Part shown: positions 10,541 through 20,641 of the stretch, in pieces
Position numbering within the stretch: the first letter of the stretch is position 1
Layout of the letters: every line of letters begins with the position of its first letter
Assembly: GCF_000150955.2 (NCBI RefSeq)
Contig: NC_011680.1
Span: forward strand, 661,926-725,925
DNA from: Phaeodactylum tricornutum CCAP 1055/1
Lineage: Eukaryota; Bacillariophyta; Bacillariophyceae; Surirellales; Neidiaceae
Direction: 5' to 3'
Length of the DNA: 64,000 nucleotides
The notes under the pieces: model-generated
Databases searched by the model: none
Told to the model about the DNA's origin: nothing
What the model saw: the letters and a program-made list of their open reading frames with translations, nothing else
Made by a program: the position numbers and the translations under genes

Positions 10541-12756
10541 CTCAACATCTTTGCATACAGAGCAAACATATGTGGTCTTCTTGGAACACACCAAACACCT
10601 TCCTTGCTGTCTTTGGTTTTTAATAGTACCCTCTTTGTTCTTTCTTTTTCTTTTGGTAAGTGGTAGATGTGCGGAGAGACCACATTGCGGCTCTCCAGTT
10701 CTTGAGATGGTTAGGCTATCCTTGTCCAACTCACCCCTCCCAACTTTGCAACTTCCAACACTATTGTACTGGTTGTCCACCAGCTCCTTGGCTAAGGCAC
10801 TGTAGAAATCCTTCTGCTTTTCTTCCCGTCCAGCAGATTTTCCTATTCCTATACATTGGCTGTAGGCTAACCATGTGCCCACAACAATGATACCAAAAAT
10901 TGATAAGTTGACTCATGTTGACCAATCCCATGTGCCAAGTTTTCTCTCAAGCATCAGTGTATCCTGCCAACTCCGGTTATGTCTGTCAATCATTGCACAG
11001 CAAGAATTTACACTTCTGCTGCAACTGGTTGCGCAATATTGATCTCCACCCTGTCAGGGTCTGCATCAGGTGATGTATCCACCTGACTCCACCGGTAGCA
11101 AACTGGACTCCAGCCTCTATTCAGATTGGATGCTGTTGATATAAAATATTGACGGTCTTGGTCCACCCATACAAATGCCATCAGGTCACAACTTCCATCC
11201 AAGATTCTGTCTGTCACCAATCCTTTCCATTCTCCTCTACTTGTCATTTCCAACTGTGAAAGGCAGGCCATTGGATATCGTCTCGTTGCCAACTTCACAA
11301 CCCCAATGAATCTCAAGCCAATCCTCTTAAGCTTGACAGCTGTCACAATGGAGGCAAAATAAGAATTAGCACACACAATCCAATCACTCCCCCACCAAGG
11401 ATGAACAAGTTCTTTGATAATCTTTGCACCATGAGGTAGATACTCATCTTCCTCGTCACCCTCTTTGTCGTCCGTTATTGTCTTTCCCTTTACAAGTTTC
11501 AATCAAAGCATAATACCGGATTGTCCACACAAAACCATTTTGAATCTTGCACCCATTCTCAGGCTTTCAATCAATTGCAATATAATTTGGTAGACCATGG
11601 TTTATCCAATCCCACCCTGCCCATACCATCTTGAGATAGATTCATCCACACAAATCAGATGGGAAGGTACAAAATTTTCGCTACAATGCTCATTGAACCT
11701 TGTGACAAAGTTGTCAACAAGTTGCCATTGGTGAACATGAGTGCTCATACCCTCCGGTTGCACTGGACATTGTTCACTCCAACAGATATGTTTCCAGATA
11801 TTGTCAAACCGTTGCCGGGACATTCCTGTGTGTCCAAATGAAGGGGCAGGAATATACTTGGAGGGTGCAGTTGTGGACCATAGTTGGGCCCGGCTACTGG
11901 ACTCAAACTTTGTGGTGAGGATGAGGATTCCAAAGAACCAAAGAAGTTCTCCGGCTGTAATTGTATGCTTGTTTTGTTGAGCAAGCATAGTATTTGTAAG
12001 CCAACACATAGTAGTCAGCTGGGTCGGCGGAAACATGAGCAGGAAATATTCGAGGCGCGAAAATCTCACCCCATTGTCAGAGTCTTGACCAATAAGGTCA
12101 CCAACTGAAGTACGGATATGGAAGTGCCTAACATAGACATGGCCATTCACATCCAGCCGGGTTTTTCTTTCATTCACATACCACTCTGTTTGGTGCACTG
12201 TGGCTACCGGGTTTTTGGACTCTGTGTCAACCAAGGTATTGGTGTCAACTGGGGTCTCGACAATTTCGGCTACCGGGCTATTGGGCTCTGTGTCAACCGG
12301 GGTATTGGGCTCTGTGTCGACCAAGGTATTGGGCTCTATGTCAGCCGGGGTTTCAACCATTTCGGCTACCGGGGCTTCGACACTTTCTTCCATCAAGTTT
12401 CCGGCTTCCATGTCTGCTTCTGCTGTCTGCAAAGTCTCTGCTGCTATTTCCTCAATTAAGGACATTCCTTCATCTTCTGGCAGTACAAATGCCTTTACAC
12501 TCCGAATGTTCAGTGTTTTTTCCTTGAACAAACTCTCTCCAAAATCATAAACTGCTGTTATCAAAGTAGAGGTACGCCCGGTTGTAATGGATACAGGGGT
12601 GGTCGTGACGTCTAGAACCGTTCCAACAAGCCGCTTGGAGTGCTTGTTGATGCCATATCTCCGTGCGCACTCGCTCAGATGCACAACATGACAAGCCTTT
12701 GCCGTCACCTTCCCTCCAATTCTAAGTCTAGGATCCCTCACTGGCATGTCTGACAA
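10451..12756 (-). pseudogene. PB2 piggyBac-like transposase (frameshifted, with stops)
   Basis: On the minus strand, 12756-11602 encodes 384 residues. They comprise an N-terminal module (IGGKVTAKACHVVHLSECARRYG), an acidic E/P/V/T repeat linker, and the first half of the DDE_Tnp_1_7 domain ending at the first acidic site, LICVDESISRWYG. A stop and shifted frames follow. The part at 11502-11008 continues with WIVCANSYFASIVTAVKL, where family members have Asp in the AD-S-x-F motif; here the codon is AAT (Asn), so a catalytic carboxylate is lost. Then comes LMAFVWVDQDRQYFIST, the third acidic site. The part at 10882-10451 carries the C-terminal Cys-rich finger (CLVCSKKTTYVCSVCKD...WICYTTGGQLCFAQHL). 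Codons around 11510-11600 show at least two stops or shifts, and another shift lies between 11008 and 10882. Confidence 0.8.
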
Positions 12757-13024
12757 TGCGCCAAGCCTAATTTATATGACTCAAACCAAGTATTGGGGAT
12801 GTAATGGCCATTTCATTGACGTCCAGACAAACCATTTTACCCGCCAAAAAATTTTGAAAAAAAAATCGATGAACTTTCCGTTGACGGTCATTTCTCTGTC
12901 ACTTTTTGATATTAAAGCTTGCTACGTTACCCCAAGACGTGTTAGAGCATGCTGAAGACAACGGTAGCGGTAACTTTCTTTAATAATGATTTCTTTGTTT
13001 ATTACCATAGGTCTGAAAAGTGGC

Positions 13025-13071
13025 CTCACCTGAGGACTGGTCCTCAGGTGAGCACAGAAGTAGAATAGACA
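13025..13071 (-). repeat. PB2 right terminal inverted repeat and subterminal inverted repeat
   Basis: Perfect 13-bp arms (13025-13037 and 13040-13052) are separated by two bases. Then GTAGAATAGACA closes the element at 13071. Confidence 0.7.
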
Positions 13072-13333
13072 CTAGTTCGCTACGTGTACGTCGAACCCCA
13101 ACTTGGAAATTGGTATAGGGCTCCGTTCCAGGCCATTTCCCACCCAATTTGCCATGCGAGACTGCTGCACTGTGAACACAGCGCATGATTCGTACGCAAC
13201 GTCGTAAGCTGCAAAGTAGAGCATAACCCGTACAACATTTGGTTCACGATTCCATTCGTCAATTCTTTCGATCAACCGGCAACAACGGTCCCTCGGTGGT
13301 AGGTTTGCTTCAGAGAGTTTGTTCACATGTGAA

Positions 13334-14473
13334 ATGGTTCTACAGTCTGCCGCTCCAAGATGTCCCTGCTGTGCCTTTCTATCGGATGACCTCTTTTTAC
13401 CGAGTCCGGTGGATGCTGCTGGCTCCGACAACGGGGCGATACCCAACGAACAGTCCACGTCGTCGCACGTATTGGATGCTGTATCCCCGCAACAAGCCTA
13501 CGACAAGTTGCTCACAGAGACGCGGAGTATGAATGTGTCTGCCACACCGGAACACCCACTCGTCCTCGTGGATACGCACGGACACGCGCATTTGCAACGC
13601 GACTACGTCGAGAACGCAAACAATGACTCCACCGAGAGCGTGTACCACATTGCCATGGACGACTCCAAGCCAGCCGTGACACTCTTCTCCATTACCTGCG
13701 CCGTAGAAGAGGCCGATTGGGACACTTGCATCACTTACGCCAGTCAATCAACCCACCGTATCGCTGCTTTGGGTATTCATCCGTGGTATCTGGCGAAGGT
13801 TGCCGATGCCCTGGACGCGGACGGCTGGTTGGTGCGTCTCGAACAGCTGCTGCAAAAACATCCAGGTGTCATGGTGGGCGAGATCGGGTTGTGCAAGGTT
13901 GCCAAGTTTGTGCGTACCTATGCACCCGGGAAAGCCGCCGCCTTGGCCTTGCAACGACGAGTCTTTCAAGCGCAACTCCGTCTAGCGATCCAGTACCATC
14001 GACCGGTATCGATTCACTGCGTTCATCAGCAAAGTGTGCTGTTGGAAGTTTTGCGAGAGACCATTTCGAACGAGGCCTGTCCCGCGGCTGTTGCGCTCCA
14101 CTCCTTTACCGGAACGGCCCATCACGTGCGGCAACTACTACAGTGGGAGGCCACATTGGAACGCACAGAACCCCTCTTGTACTTTGGCTTTTCACACGCC
14201 GTCAACGACGCTATGTGTACGGCCGACAAGGCTCGTCGGCAGGGCCGTGACGCCGTCCGTGCGGTACCTATCCAGCGATTGCTAGTCGAATCGGACGTGC
14301 ACGCCCCCAGCGACGTTTTGGGTGGAACCATGGGAGCCGCCGCCTATGTGGCCGCGATCCGGGACGAATCCATTGCCATCACAGTTCGCGCCACGACACA
14401 GAATGCACTACGCTTTTGTAAAAGTATCTGCCCGACAAACAAACGTAATTCCATGATTGATGCGTCATATTAG
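13334..14473 (+). CDS. TatD-family metal-dependent deoxyribonuclease
   Basis: The C-terminal 310 residues carry all TatD signatures in order: VDTHGHAHL (metal-binding HxH), GIHPWYL, VGEIGL (Glu ligand), SIHCVH, LHSFTG and LLVESDVHAP (Asp ligand). The family forms a TIM-barrel of the amidohydrolase type, with 3'-5' exonuclease or DNase activity reported for bacterial, yeast and animal members. Divergence (GEIGLC instead of GEIGLD) and a long N-terminus resemble the fungal Scn1-like branch. The frame is open from an ATG at 13334; a second ATG at 13529 sits 12 residues before the first motif and gives a typical-length protein, so the start is uncertain. The gene begins about 260 bp from the right end of PB2, so its upstream region may be altered by that insertion. 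Confidence 0.85.
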   Translation: MVLQSAAPRCPCCAFLSDDLFLPSPVDAAGSDNGAIPNEQSTSSHVLDAVSPQQAYDKLLTETRSMNVSATPEHPLVLVDTHGHAHLQRDYVENANNDSTESVYHIAMDDSKPAVTLFSITCAVEEADWDTCITYASQSTHRIAALGIHPWYLAKVADALDADGWLVRLEQLLQKHPGVMVGEIGLCKVAKFVRTYAPGKAAALALQRRVFQAQLRLAIQYHRPVSIHCVHQQSVLLEVLRETISNEACPAAVALHSFTGTAHHVRQLLQWEATLERTEPLLYFGFSHAVNDAMCTADKARRQGRDAVRAVPIQRLLVESDVHAPSDVLGGTMGAAAYVAAIRDESIAITVRATTQNALRFCKSICPTNKRNSMIDASY

Positions 14474-14612
14474 GGCTGTACACGTGCTATCGAAGACACT
14501 TCTGGGCAAAACAGTTTACCTTTTTGACGACGAACGATGGAAGCATTTTGGACTGCAGCGGGTTTTCTTTTCCCTCAACAACAAGAAGTTCTACTGTACC
14601 ATTGTACGCTAC

Positions 14613-16389
14613 CTATGCTTCAAGGTAGCTTTTTACAAGAAGCCCGATCACTGAATAAAACAACAGCGAACTTGCCGTGACGTGGGAGGCAGAAGATCCG
14701 ATGGAAAGGGGAGTTCCTGCAGGGACCATCGTGGGCATATCTGTTGGAGTACCGGTGGAAGCCTCTGTTATCGCGTCTGGCGCCGTGGGAGAGGCTGGGG
14801 TTGGAGTGGACCCCGGAGCTGTCGGAGTCCCCGGCGCGGAAGTCGGTGTCGCAGCCGCGGCCATCGGAGACTCTGGAGTCGAAGCAGAAGTCGGCGTCGC
14901 AGCCATCGGAGACCCTGGAGTCAAAGCAGAAGTCGGTGTCGCAGCCGTGGTCATCGGAGAGCCTGGATTCGAAGTGGAAGTCGGTGTCGCAGCGGTGACC
15001 GGGGCCGTGGTGGAGCCCAGAGCTCCCGGAGCCGAAATTGCAATCGGTGTCGCACCGATGGCTGGAGCCGAAATGGAAGTCGGTGTCGCACCGATGACCG
15101 GAGCCGAAGTTGGAGACGCAGCAGTGGCCGGAGCCGTCGGAGTCTCCGGATTTGCAGGGTTGATCGGAGCATTCACCTCGGGAGAGCGTGTTGGAGCATC
15201 AGTCAAGATCAATGCGGTAGGGGGGAATGTTGTATTTTCGGTAATCACGAGCGGATCTCCATGACAGCAAAAGTCCACCACGTTCAGTCCCGTAGAATAG
15301 TCGATCAGCAACGGCTCGCAAAATAGAGATATGGGGAACAACACTTGAGCTTGCTGAAAGGTCACCTCAAAACTTCCGCATGTAGTTACAACTCCTTTGT
15401 TATCGATGACAGCAGTGGGGTCATAGGTAGTACTACCAGGGCACAGCTTACAGGGTTCAGGAGATCCAGGGCACTGGCATTGCTCTGCGAGACCGGACTT
15501 ATAAACCCCGCAACTATCAACGCCAGCAACGACATTGATGTCGCCACACGTTGTGCTCCCCGACAATGACAATGTAGGGAGAGTTGGGTCTGGTACGTCT
15601 TCTCCTCCAGGGCACAGCTTACAAGTCACATAGCTGACTGGCCGGCATCCACACACAACAGAACCGATAATTTGCTGACTAATGCAGATTTCCGATCCCT
15701 CGATGAGACTAAAGACTTCGCCCATGTCGTCGCAACTCACGTTTCTGTCGGAATCAAAGATCGCAGAAGGATCCGGGAGTCCACCGTCTGGGCAGGCAGG
15801 GCACCAACGATTGCCTGTAGGTCTCTCGCAAGCACCGTCCGCTTGCTGCGAATCAAAATGGAATACAATGGATTGTCTTTAGAAGCGATACAAAGCAAAA
15901 GCCTTCTCTCATCAAATGCTTGTTTCCGCTTACCGAAATGTTGAAGGTGTAAGCCCCAACCGCTTCTGGGGAAAGTCCACCAACAAAAAAGTGGTAGGTT
16001 GTTTGATCCTCAACATTGATATTAACCTGACTTGCGTCCACTGTGAAGGCGTCAATGTCATCGTTCATTGCTGCACAAGACAATGCGTCGCAACCATCTA
16101 CGTAGGCTGTGAGAATGGTATCGAAAACGATTTCTCCTGTGGCTTCGATGGTAGCAGTGAGACAGCCATCGCTTTCGGTCGTGAATGTAAACCAATTACC
16201 AGGAAGAGGGGCGGCGGAAGCTAAAGCACAGCTGTCGGCTCCAAAATGAGTGATCGATGGGGCAGTAGTGAGATCGCCATCCAGAGTTGCCGGCAGAGAC
16301 AAAACGGCAGTAGCCGTGGCGCATTCCGTGTTCTGTGCTTGAACTTGCGCTCCTAAGGCTATCATGGCGACCCACAGGACGCGAAGCAT
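14613..16389 (-). CDS. Secreted Cys-rich, mucin-like protein (two exons)
   Basis: Exon 1 is 16389-15934 and exon 2 is 15845-14613, joined across an 88-bp phase-0 intron (GTAAGC...TTCGCAG). The spliced product is about 562 residues. It opens with a signal peptide (MLRVLWVAMIALGAQVQAQ). A beta-sandwich region (residues about 22-152: NWFTFTTES, DTILTAYVDGC, YHFFVGGLSP) resembles PPC-type domains. A Cys-rich part follows (about 153-320) with repeated CxxCPG/CKLCPG modules, as in many diatom secreted proteins. The last 220 residues are Ala/Thr/Pro/Ser repeats (GATPTSISAP, SPMAATPTSAST) likely to be O-glycosylated, ending in a hydrophobic tail (SSLLFYSVIGLLVKSYLEA) that could be a membrane or GPI anchor. 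It is probably a cell-wall or surface protein; no enzymatic role is visible. Confidence 0.75.
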
Positions 16390-17167
16390 CGTACAGATAA
16401 GTCGCGATAATGATAAGCAGATTGTTCTTTACGTGCTTGCTTTTTTATGATCGTATTGGCGATAGGTAATTGAAAACGTAATAGGACGGCGTCCGAGAAA
16501 CATCTTAAAAGTAAAAGTAACGTTTCAGATGTGTAATATTTCCATGTAGTTATTTGAATGAAAAAGTAAACCGTTTTGCTAAGAAGCTGCTTCGTTCGGA
16601 CATTTACTTGTCTATTGTGACGCTTTCATCATGTACATTCGACCGTTTACAGGTAATCTTTTTTTGAAATGATTCAGTGATACATACAGGGAGAGAAAAG
16701 ACTCCACCTACATAAGAAAGTTCTCCTCCGAACCGGTAAATGAAATGTTGACATGTCTCACAGTCACTGCCAATCATTTTCTATCTACAATTTTTTCTAT
16801 TTTGGGAGTTCTATCAGGATGCAAATAAAACCAAGGTCCTTTCCAGCGAACTCACGTTAACTATGAAGAGAAATTACTGGCAATAGCTGGCCGAACCAGG
16901 CAATTCATGCCGCCTCGGTTTCTGGGTTTTCGACACACAGCAAACGTGAAGCAGACTGCGCTTGAAACCAAGGAGAAAGAAAAGGTCCGTTGGACTACAA
17001 TTCCGAACAATACGAGAGCGAAATAGTAGCTAGATACGCCGTTCCTATGGGCCGTATTTAATCTGTAACAAAAGTCTACTAACTGTAAATTGTAGCGAGA
17101 ACCTTGTAGTTTGTCGCTCGCTTTCCGCAGCGTGTCGGGAGTCAGTCCCACTTGGTCCAGCGATTGC
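16390..17167. other. Intergenic spacer with possible 3' continuation of the START gene
   Basis: The part next to 16390 is AT-rich and probably holds the promoter of the secreted-protein gene. On the minus strand, 17155-16861 stays open and reads plausibly (IEQSLDQVGLTPDTLRKASDKLQ) in a frame different from the end of the START gene, so a C-terminal extension or a second frame break is possible. Nothing else was recognised. Confidence 0.35.
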
Positions 17168-18225
17168 TCAATCTCTTAGTAAAGCGCTGTCTGTCATTTT
17201 GACTTCGCTTCCGTTCCCCATATTGGAAAGCATGACTTCGACCCGGTCTTTCAGCCATCCGTACAACTCCTGCTTGTCCTGGATTGCCTGTTGGTGCAAG
17301 GGTCGTTGTCCATCCCGAACCTCTTCGGCTACTTTCATCAAACTTCCCCACATACCTCCCAGCACGGTGCGTGTAAAGAAGTTGATTATTGACATGGGCA
17401 CACCAGCCACGTGCGCATCCATCGATTGTGAGACGGAAAGAAGGATGAGCCTTTCTCCTGCCGGATAGTCGTGCTTCGACTTTTCCATCAGCGGGTGATT
17501 ATCGGGATAGGAGCGGAACAGTATGCCGGCGTGAAAGTCGACGCGCGTGGTGCCTTTCGGTGCCGGTCCAATTTCCAATCCGCCATCGTAAGTGCCTTCG
17601 TCAAGAGAATCGACTTTGACGACAATTGTTTGGTCTTCGCCAATGGAATCTATGGCGACGGCATGCTGAACGCACTCCCGATTACGAAAAGGAAAGGGCA
17701 TGTCAATGCCCACACGAATAACCTGATTTCCACGGCCCGTTTCTCGCAATTTGTCCGACTTGGAAATTCCTAACCGGGGCACCTTCCACCGTGGCATCCA
17801 AGTTTCGAAGAGCTCTACTCGCTAAAGACGGAAATGATAGGCAACAACAGAGATCCTTCAATCGGCGTTTCGATTCGACAAAGCATAGAGGCATTCTTGT
17901 TCACTTTGTAGTAAATAGAGGTATCTCGGTGTCCGTGTGTTTCACTCTGCTTTTTCCAGCCACCGTCTTCTGGATGCGGCAACAGTAGATCATCTTTGAT
18001 GGCTTGTGCGGATACGGCCAATTCGAGCAAGCGGTGGTGTTGAGGTTGCAATAGGCCCTGGTTTTGGACGGCTTGAAGAAGCTTGGCTGCGCGGAAGTAG
18101 CGTTCCGTATCAACCTCTGCTTCGGCTTGCTGAATCAGTTCTTCGTCCGTGGGTGCGACTTCACTAGATCCATCGGCTCGGTATGTCGCCAGTGTCGGCG
18201 TGCCTGTTTCGTTGGTCGCTTCCAT
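17168..18225 (-). CDS. START-domain lipid-binding protein, interrupted by an apparent one-base frameshift
   Basis: Two consecutive minus-strand frames make one START-like protein. The first (18225-17815) holds an acidic N-terminus, a TPR-like helical segment and the domain start (GGWKKQSETHGHRDTSIYYKV, then RIETPIEGSLLLPIISVFSE). The second (up to 17168) continues ELFETWMPRWKVPRLGISKS, GNQVIRVGIDMPFPFRNRE and FFTRTVLGGMW. Relatives read ...N-E-V-E-L-Y-x-x-W at the join, and one extra G between 17818 and 17817 would give SEVELF, so a G-G run seems contracted to one G. START domains bind lipids or sterols. The break could be a sequencing error, an allele or a true pseudogene. No membrane anchor is seen in the recognised part. 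Confidence 0.65.
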
Positions 18226-18568
18226 GCTGATCTCTGTTTTTTTCGGTAATGACGAGGCTTTGCATGCGTTGCTAGGAACAAAATCACAGTAGTGAGCGCA
18301 ATTGTTTTAACGAACAAAGGGCGTCTCGAAAACCAACCGTCGCGCCTTGACGTTCCAAGAATATATACACAACAGACACAAGCATAGAATATTGACTGTG
18401 AAACCAAAACGCCCTTTATCCGAGTTTGTGAGCAGGTCGTTTACATAAGGAGAGGTTGGAGTAGGAGAAGCGTCGCGACTAACTGTAAACCTGCATAGGG
18501 TTACTCGGAACGGGTTTCGTGTTTCGCGGTTTTTCGACAAACCAATTTAACACTGCGTTGTCTCTCTC

Positions 18569-20338
18569 ATGGGAAGCGATCATGTTCCCTTGGCCAAACA
18601 CTATACGCTGCACGATAAGGACTCCACCATGACGATCATTCGGAGACCTGGTTCAGGATCTCGCAAGAGATCAGTCCTTTGTGTCGTCTGTACCGTCATG
18701 ATTGTTTTGGGGTCACTCCTTGCCTTGGCTTGGCTTCCCGGACAGCCCTCACCACCGTCGGTGTCTTCTGCTAGCGGAATCGAGGCCCACCCAGAGTTGG
18801 TGCCTGCATCTAGCCTTAGCCGAAACGCCCTTGCGACGGTCGTACATCGCAAGCGCCAAGATTTGGCCAACGCGCTGCGCACACTCGAGGAAGGCAATCT
18901 TCCGTACCGATTGCGAGCTCTGCGCAAGAATCACCAAATAGTCGGGGAACGCCTCGCGGAAGTCAAGGCCGGCACCGAAACGGTCGAAGAAATTCTGCAC
19001 GGACACGACATGAGTCATCATGTATCGGAGAAACCTCCCATGGAATTGCAGGAAGTCATTCAATATTTAGACGAATGGATTCATGAACTTCATCAGGTAC
19101 TGCTTTCGTTGAAACACGCAACGTTTGAAGGTGTCTGGCAAGCCTATCACGATCTGGCGGTCAGTACATTGTATCCATGGGATCGGGAGTATTTGCAGCG
19201 CATGCCGCCTCGTAGAGACGATGGGAGTATCTTTCTGAGCGTTGCAACCTACCGAGACGAGAATTGTTACAATACTGTCTATAACGCATACGCCAAAGCA
19301 AAAAATCCGGACCAGTTGTTCATAGGCCTCGTTCAGCAAAACTGTCACGCCGACTGCAAATCAGGCGTACTCGCCAACCGATCCATGGTAGCCGTTCCCC
19401 CTGATGAAGACTGTCACCAGCGCTTTTGCGACACCGAATTGGGTATGCCCATTTGTGCCAATCAGCAGGTCCGAGTATTGAACATAAACGAACCGGAATC
19501 GCTCGGACCCTATGCTGCTCGCTATTTTGCCAGCAAACTCTGGTACGGTGAGCAATGGTACATGCAGATTGATGCGCACATGACCTTTGCCACGCACTGG
19601 GATCAAATATCCATCAACATGCTGCACAAGGCACCGTCGGCCAAACCCATCCTCAGCCACTATCCTCCTGGACACACGGCCAATCTCGATCATCGTTCGA
19701 ACATTGCCGGCGCACGCTTGTGTGGACCCGTCTTTGCCACTTCAGATTTGGAATCGCAGATCGTGCGACTTGAAGGAGGGCGTGTGTATGACCGAACCTT
19801 GCTCGAATACCCGGCGTTTGCCCCGTTCACGGCGGCTGGATACTTTGTCGCGCACTCGGACTTCTTGCGGCAAGTACCCTTCGATCCATTCCTGCCGTGG
19901 ATATTCATGGGTGAGGAAATCATCATGAGCAGCCGCTTGTGGACTGCTGGTTATGACATTTTCAGTCCCAGCCAATCCGTGGTGGGTCACATTTACGTAC
20001 GTCGGCACAAACCGAAGTTTTGGGAATCCGTGCACCGGCTCTTGTCGTACGGGATTCACAATCCACTCCAAGCGATGGTGCTAGAGCGCATTAAGTTCCA
20101 GTTGGGTTATCCAGAAGCGTCCCGCGATATGATCGTACACAAATCATTATTGACGGCAGTGGAACAGTATGGGATGGGCAACGAACGCCCATTAGAGGAG
20201 TACCTGCGGCTGGTTGGTCTCAATGTGACAACCAAGGAAATAACGTACACGGGTTGGTGCGAGGAAGGGTATCCACCGCCCGGATTTGAGCGGTACAACA
20301 ATCTTTATCCCAACGGGAAACTGCGCCAAAAGCCGTAG
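18569..20338 (+). CDS. GT60-type (Skp1 GlcNAc-transferase-like) glycosyltransferase
   Basis: 589 residues. After a short cytosolic tail there is one membrane anchor (about residues 34-56), then a coiled stem (about 80-185), then a catalytic domain of the GlcNAc glycosyltransferase family (PF11397). Visible hallmarks are IFLSVATYRDENC, LFIGLVQQNC, PDEDCHQRFC, ESLGPYAARYFASKLW, the metal/nucleotide-sugar motif WYMQIDAHM at about residue 333, KPILSHYPPG, FAPFTAAGYFVAHSDFL and FMGEEIIMSSRLWTAGYD. The founding Dictyostelium enzyme adds GlcNAc to hydroxyproline of Skp1 in the cytosol; this copy has a signal anchor and so probably acts in the Golgi on other acceptors. A second ATG at 18629 also has good context but would still keep the anchor. 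Confidence 0.88.
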   Translation: MGSDHVPLAKHYTLHDKDSTMTIIRRPGSGSRKRSVLCVVCTVMIVLGSLLALAWLPGQPSPPSVSSASGIEAHPELVPASSLSRNALATVVHRKRQDLANALRTLEEGNLPYRLRALRKNHQIVGERLAEVKAGTETVEEILHGHDMSHHVSEKPPMELQEVIQYLDEWIHELHQVLLSLKHATFEGVWQAYHDLAVSTLYPWDREYLQRMPPRRDDGSIFLSVATYRDENCYNTVYNAYAKAKNPDQLFIGLVQQNCHADCKSGVLANRSMVAVPPDEDCHQRFCDTELGMPICANQQVRVLNINEPESLGPYAARYFASKLWYGEQWYMQIDAHMTFATHWDQISINMLHKAPSAKPILSHYPPGHTANLDHRSNIAGARLCGPVFATSDLESQIVRLEGGRVYDRTLLEYPAFAPFTAAGYFVAHSDFLRQVPFDPFLPWIFMGEEIIMSSRLWTAGYDIFSPSQSVVGHIYVRRHKPKFWESVHRLLSYGIHNPLQAMVLERIKFQLGYPEASRDMIVHKSLLTAVEQYGMGNERPLEEYLRLVGLNVTTKEITYTGWCEEGYPPPGFERYNNLYPNGKLRQKP

Positions 20339-20641
20339 TCGGACAAGAGAAAGAAATCCGGAAGAGCCCGTCTTTGTTTGTTGCAATGTTGACAGATACG
20401 AGTCCGCAATGTCAAGAAGAGGAAAAGGCCACACCTACTGCTAGGGGATGCCTGCAACGTGCAATATATTCTTATCACCTGCCTAGACGTATGGCTACGT
20501 TGTGGCAATCCCACAAGTTCTGTCTAGCGTTTTGCGTAACCGCTCATGCACAACAGAATACGCAGGAGTCAACTGTAATATACTACAATAAAGAACATAT
20601 TTGATGCCGGTCTTTTGCAGTTGCTTACAGTGACATGCGTG

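Larger units (their letters stand above)
10001..13071 (-). mobile_element. PB2: piggyBac-like DNA transposon, defective
   Basis: The ends are TGTCTATTCTAC (10001-10012) and its inverted copy ending at 13071, with CTAG outside on both sides (9997-10000 and 13072-13075). Subterminal palindromes follow: GTCCTCAGCTGAGGAC at 10044-10059 (a partial copy at 10021-10034) and, at the right end, arms 13025-13037 and 13040-13052 (CTCACCTGAGGAC/GTCCTCAGGTGAG). The interior encodes a piggyBac-type transposase on the minus strand in broken frames. PB2 lies directly beside PB1, with CTAGCTAG at the junction (9993-10000). It contains a 245-bp tandem duplication at its left end. No intact transposase remains. 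Confidence 0.75.

Noticed and set aside
13072-13458. Minus-strand frame of 128 codons ending exactly at the PB2 flank
   Set aside because: It has no early ATG (opens with GTG), overlaps the TatD frame and matches no family; the stop falls in the CTAG flank by chance.
14677-15326. Long + strand frames over the mucin-like region
   Set aside because: They are antisense shadows of the biased repeats, rich in Gly/Val/Arg, without domain or start context.
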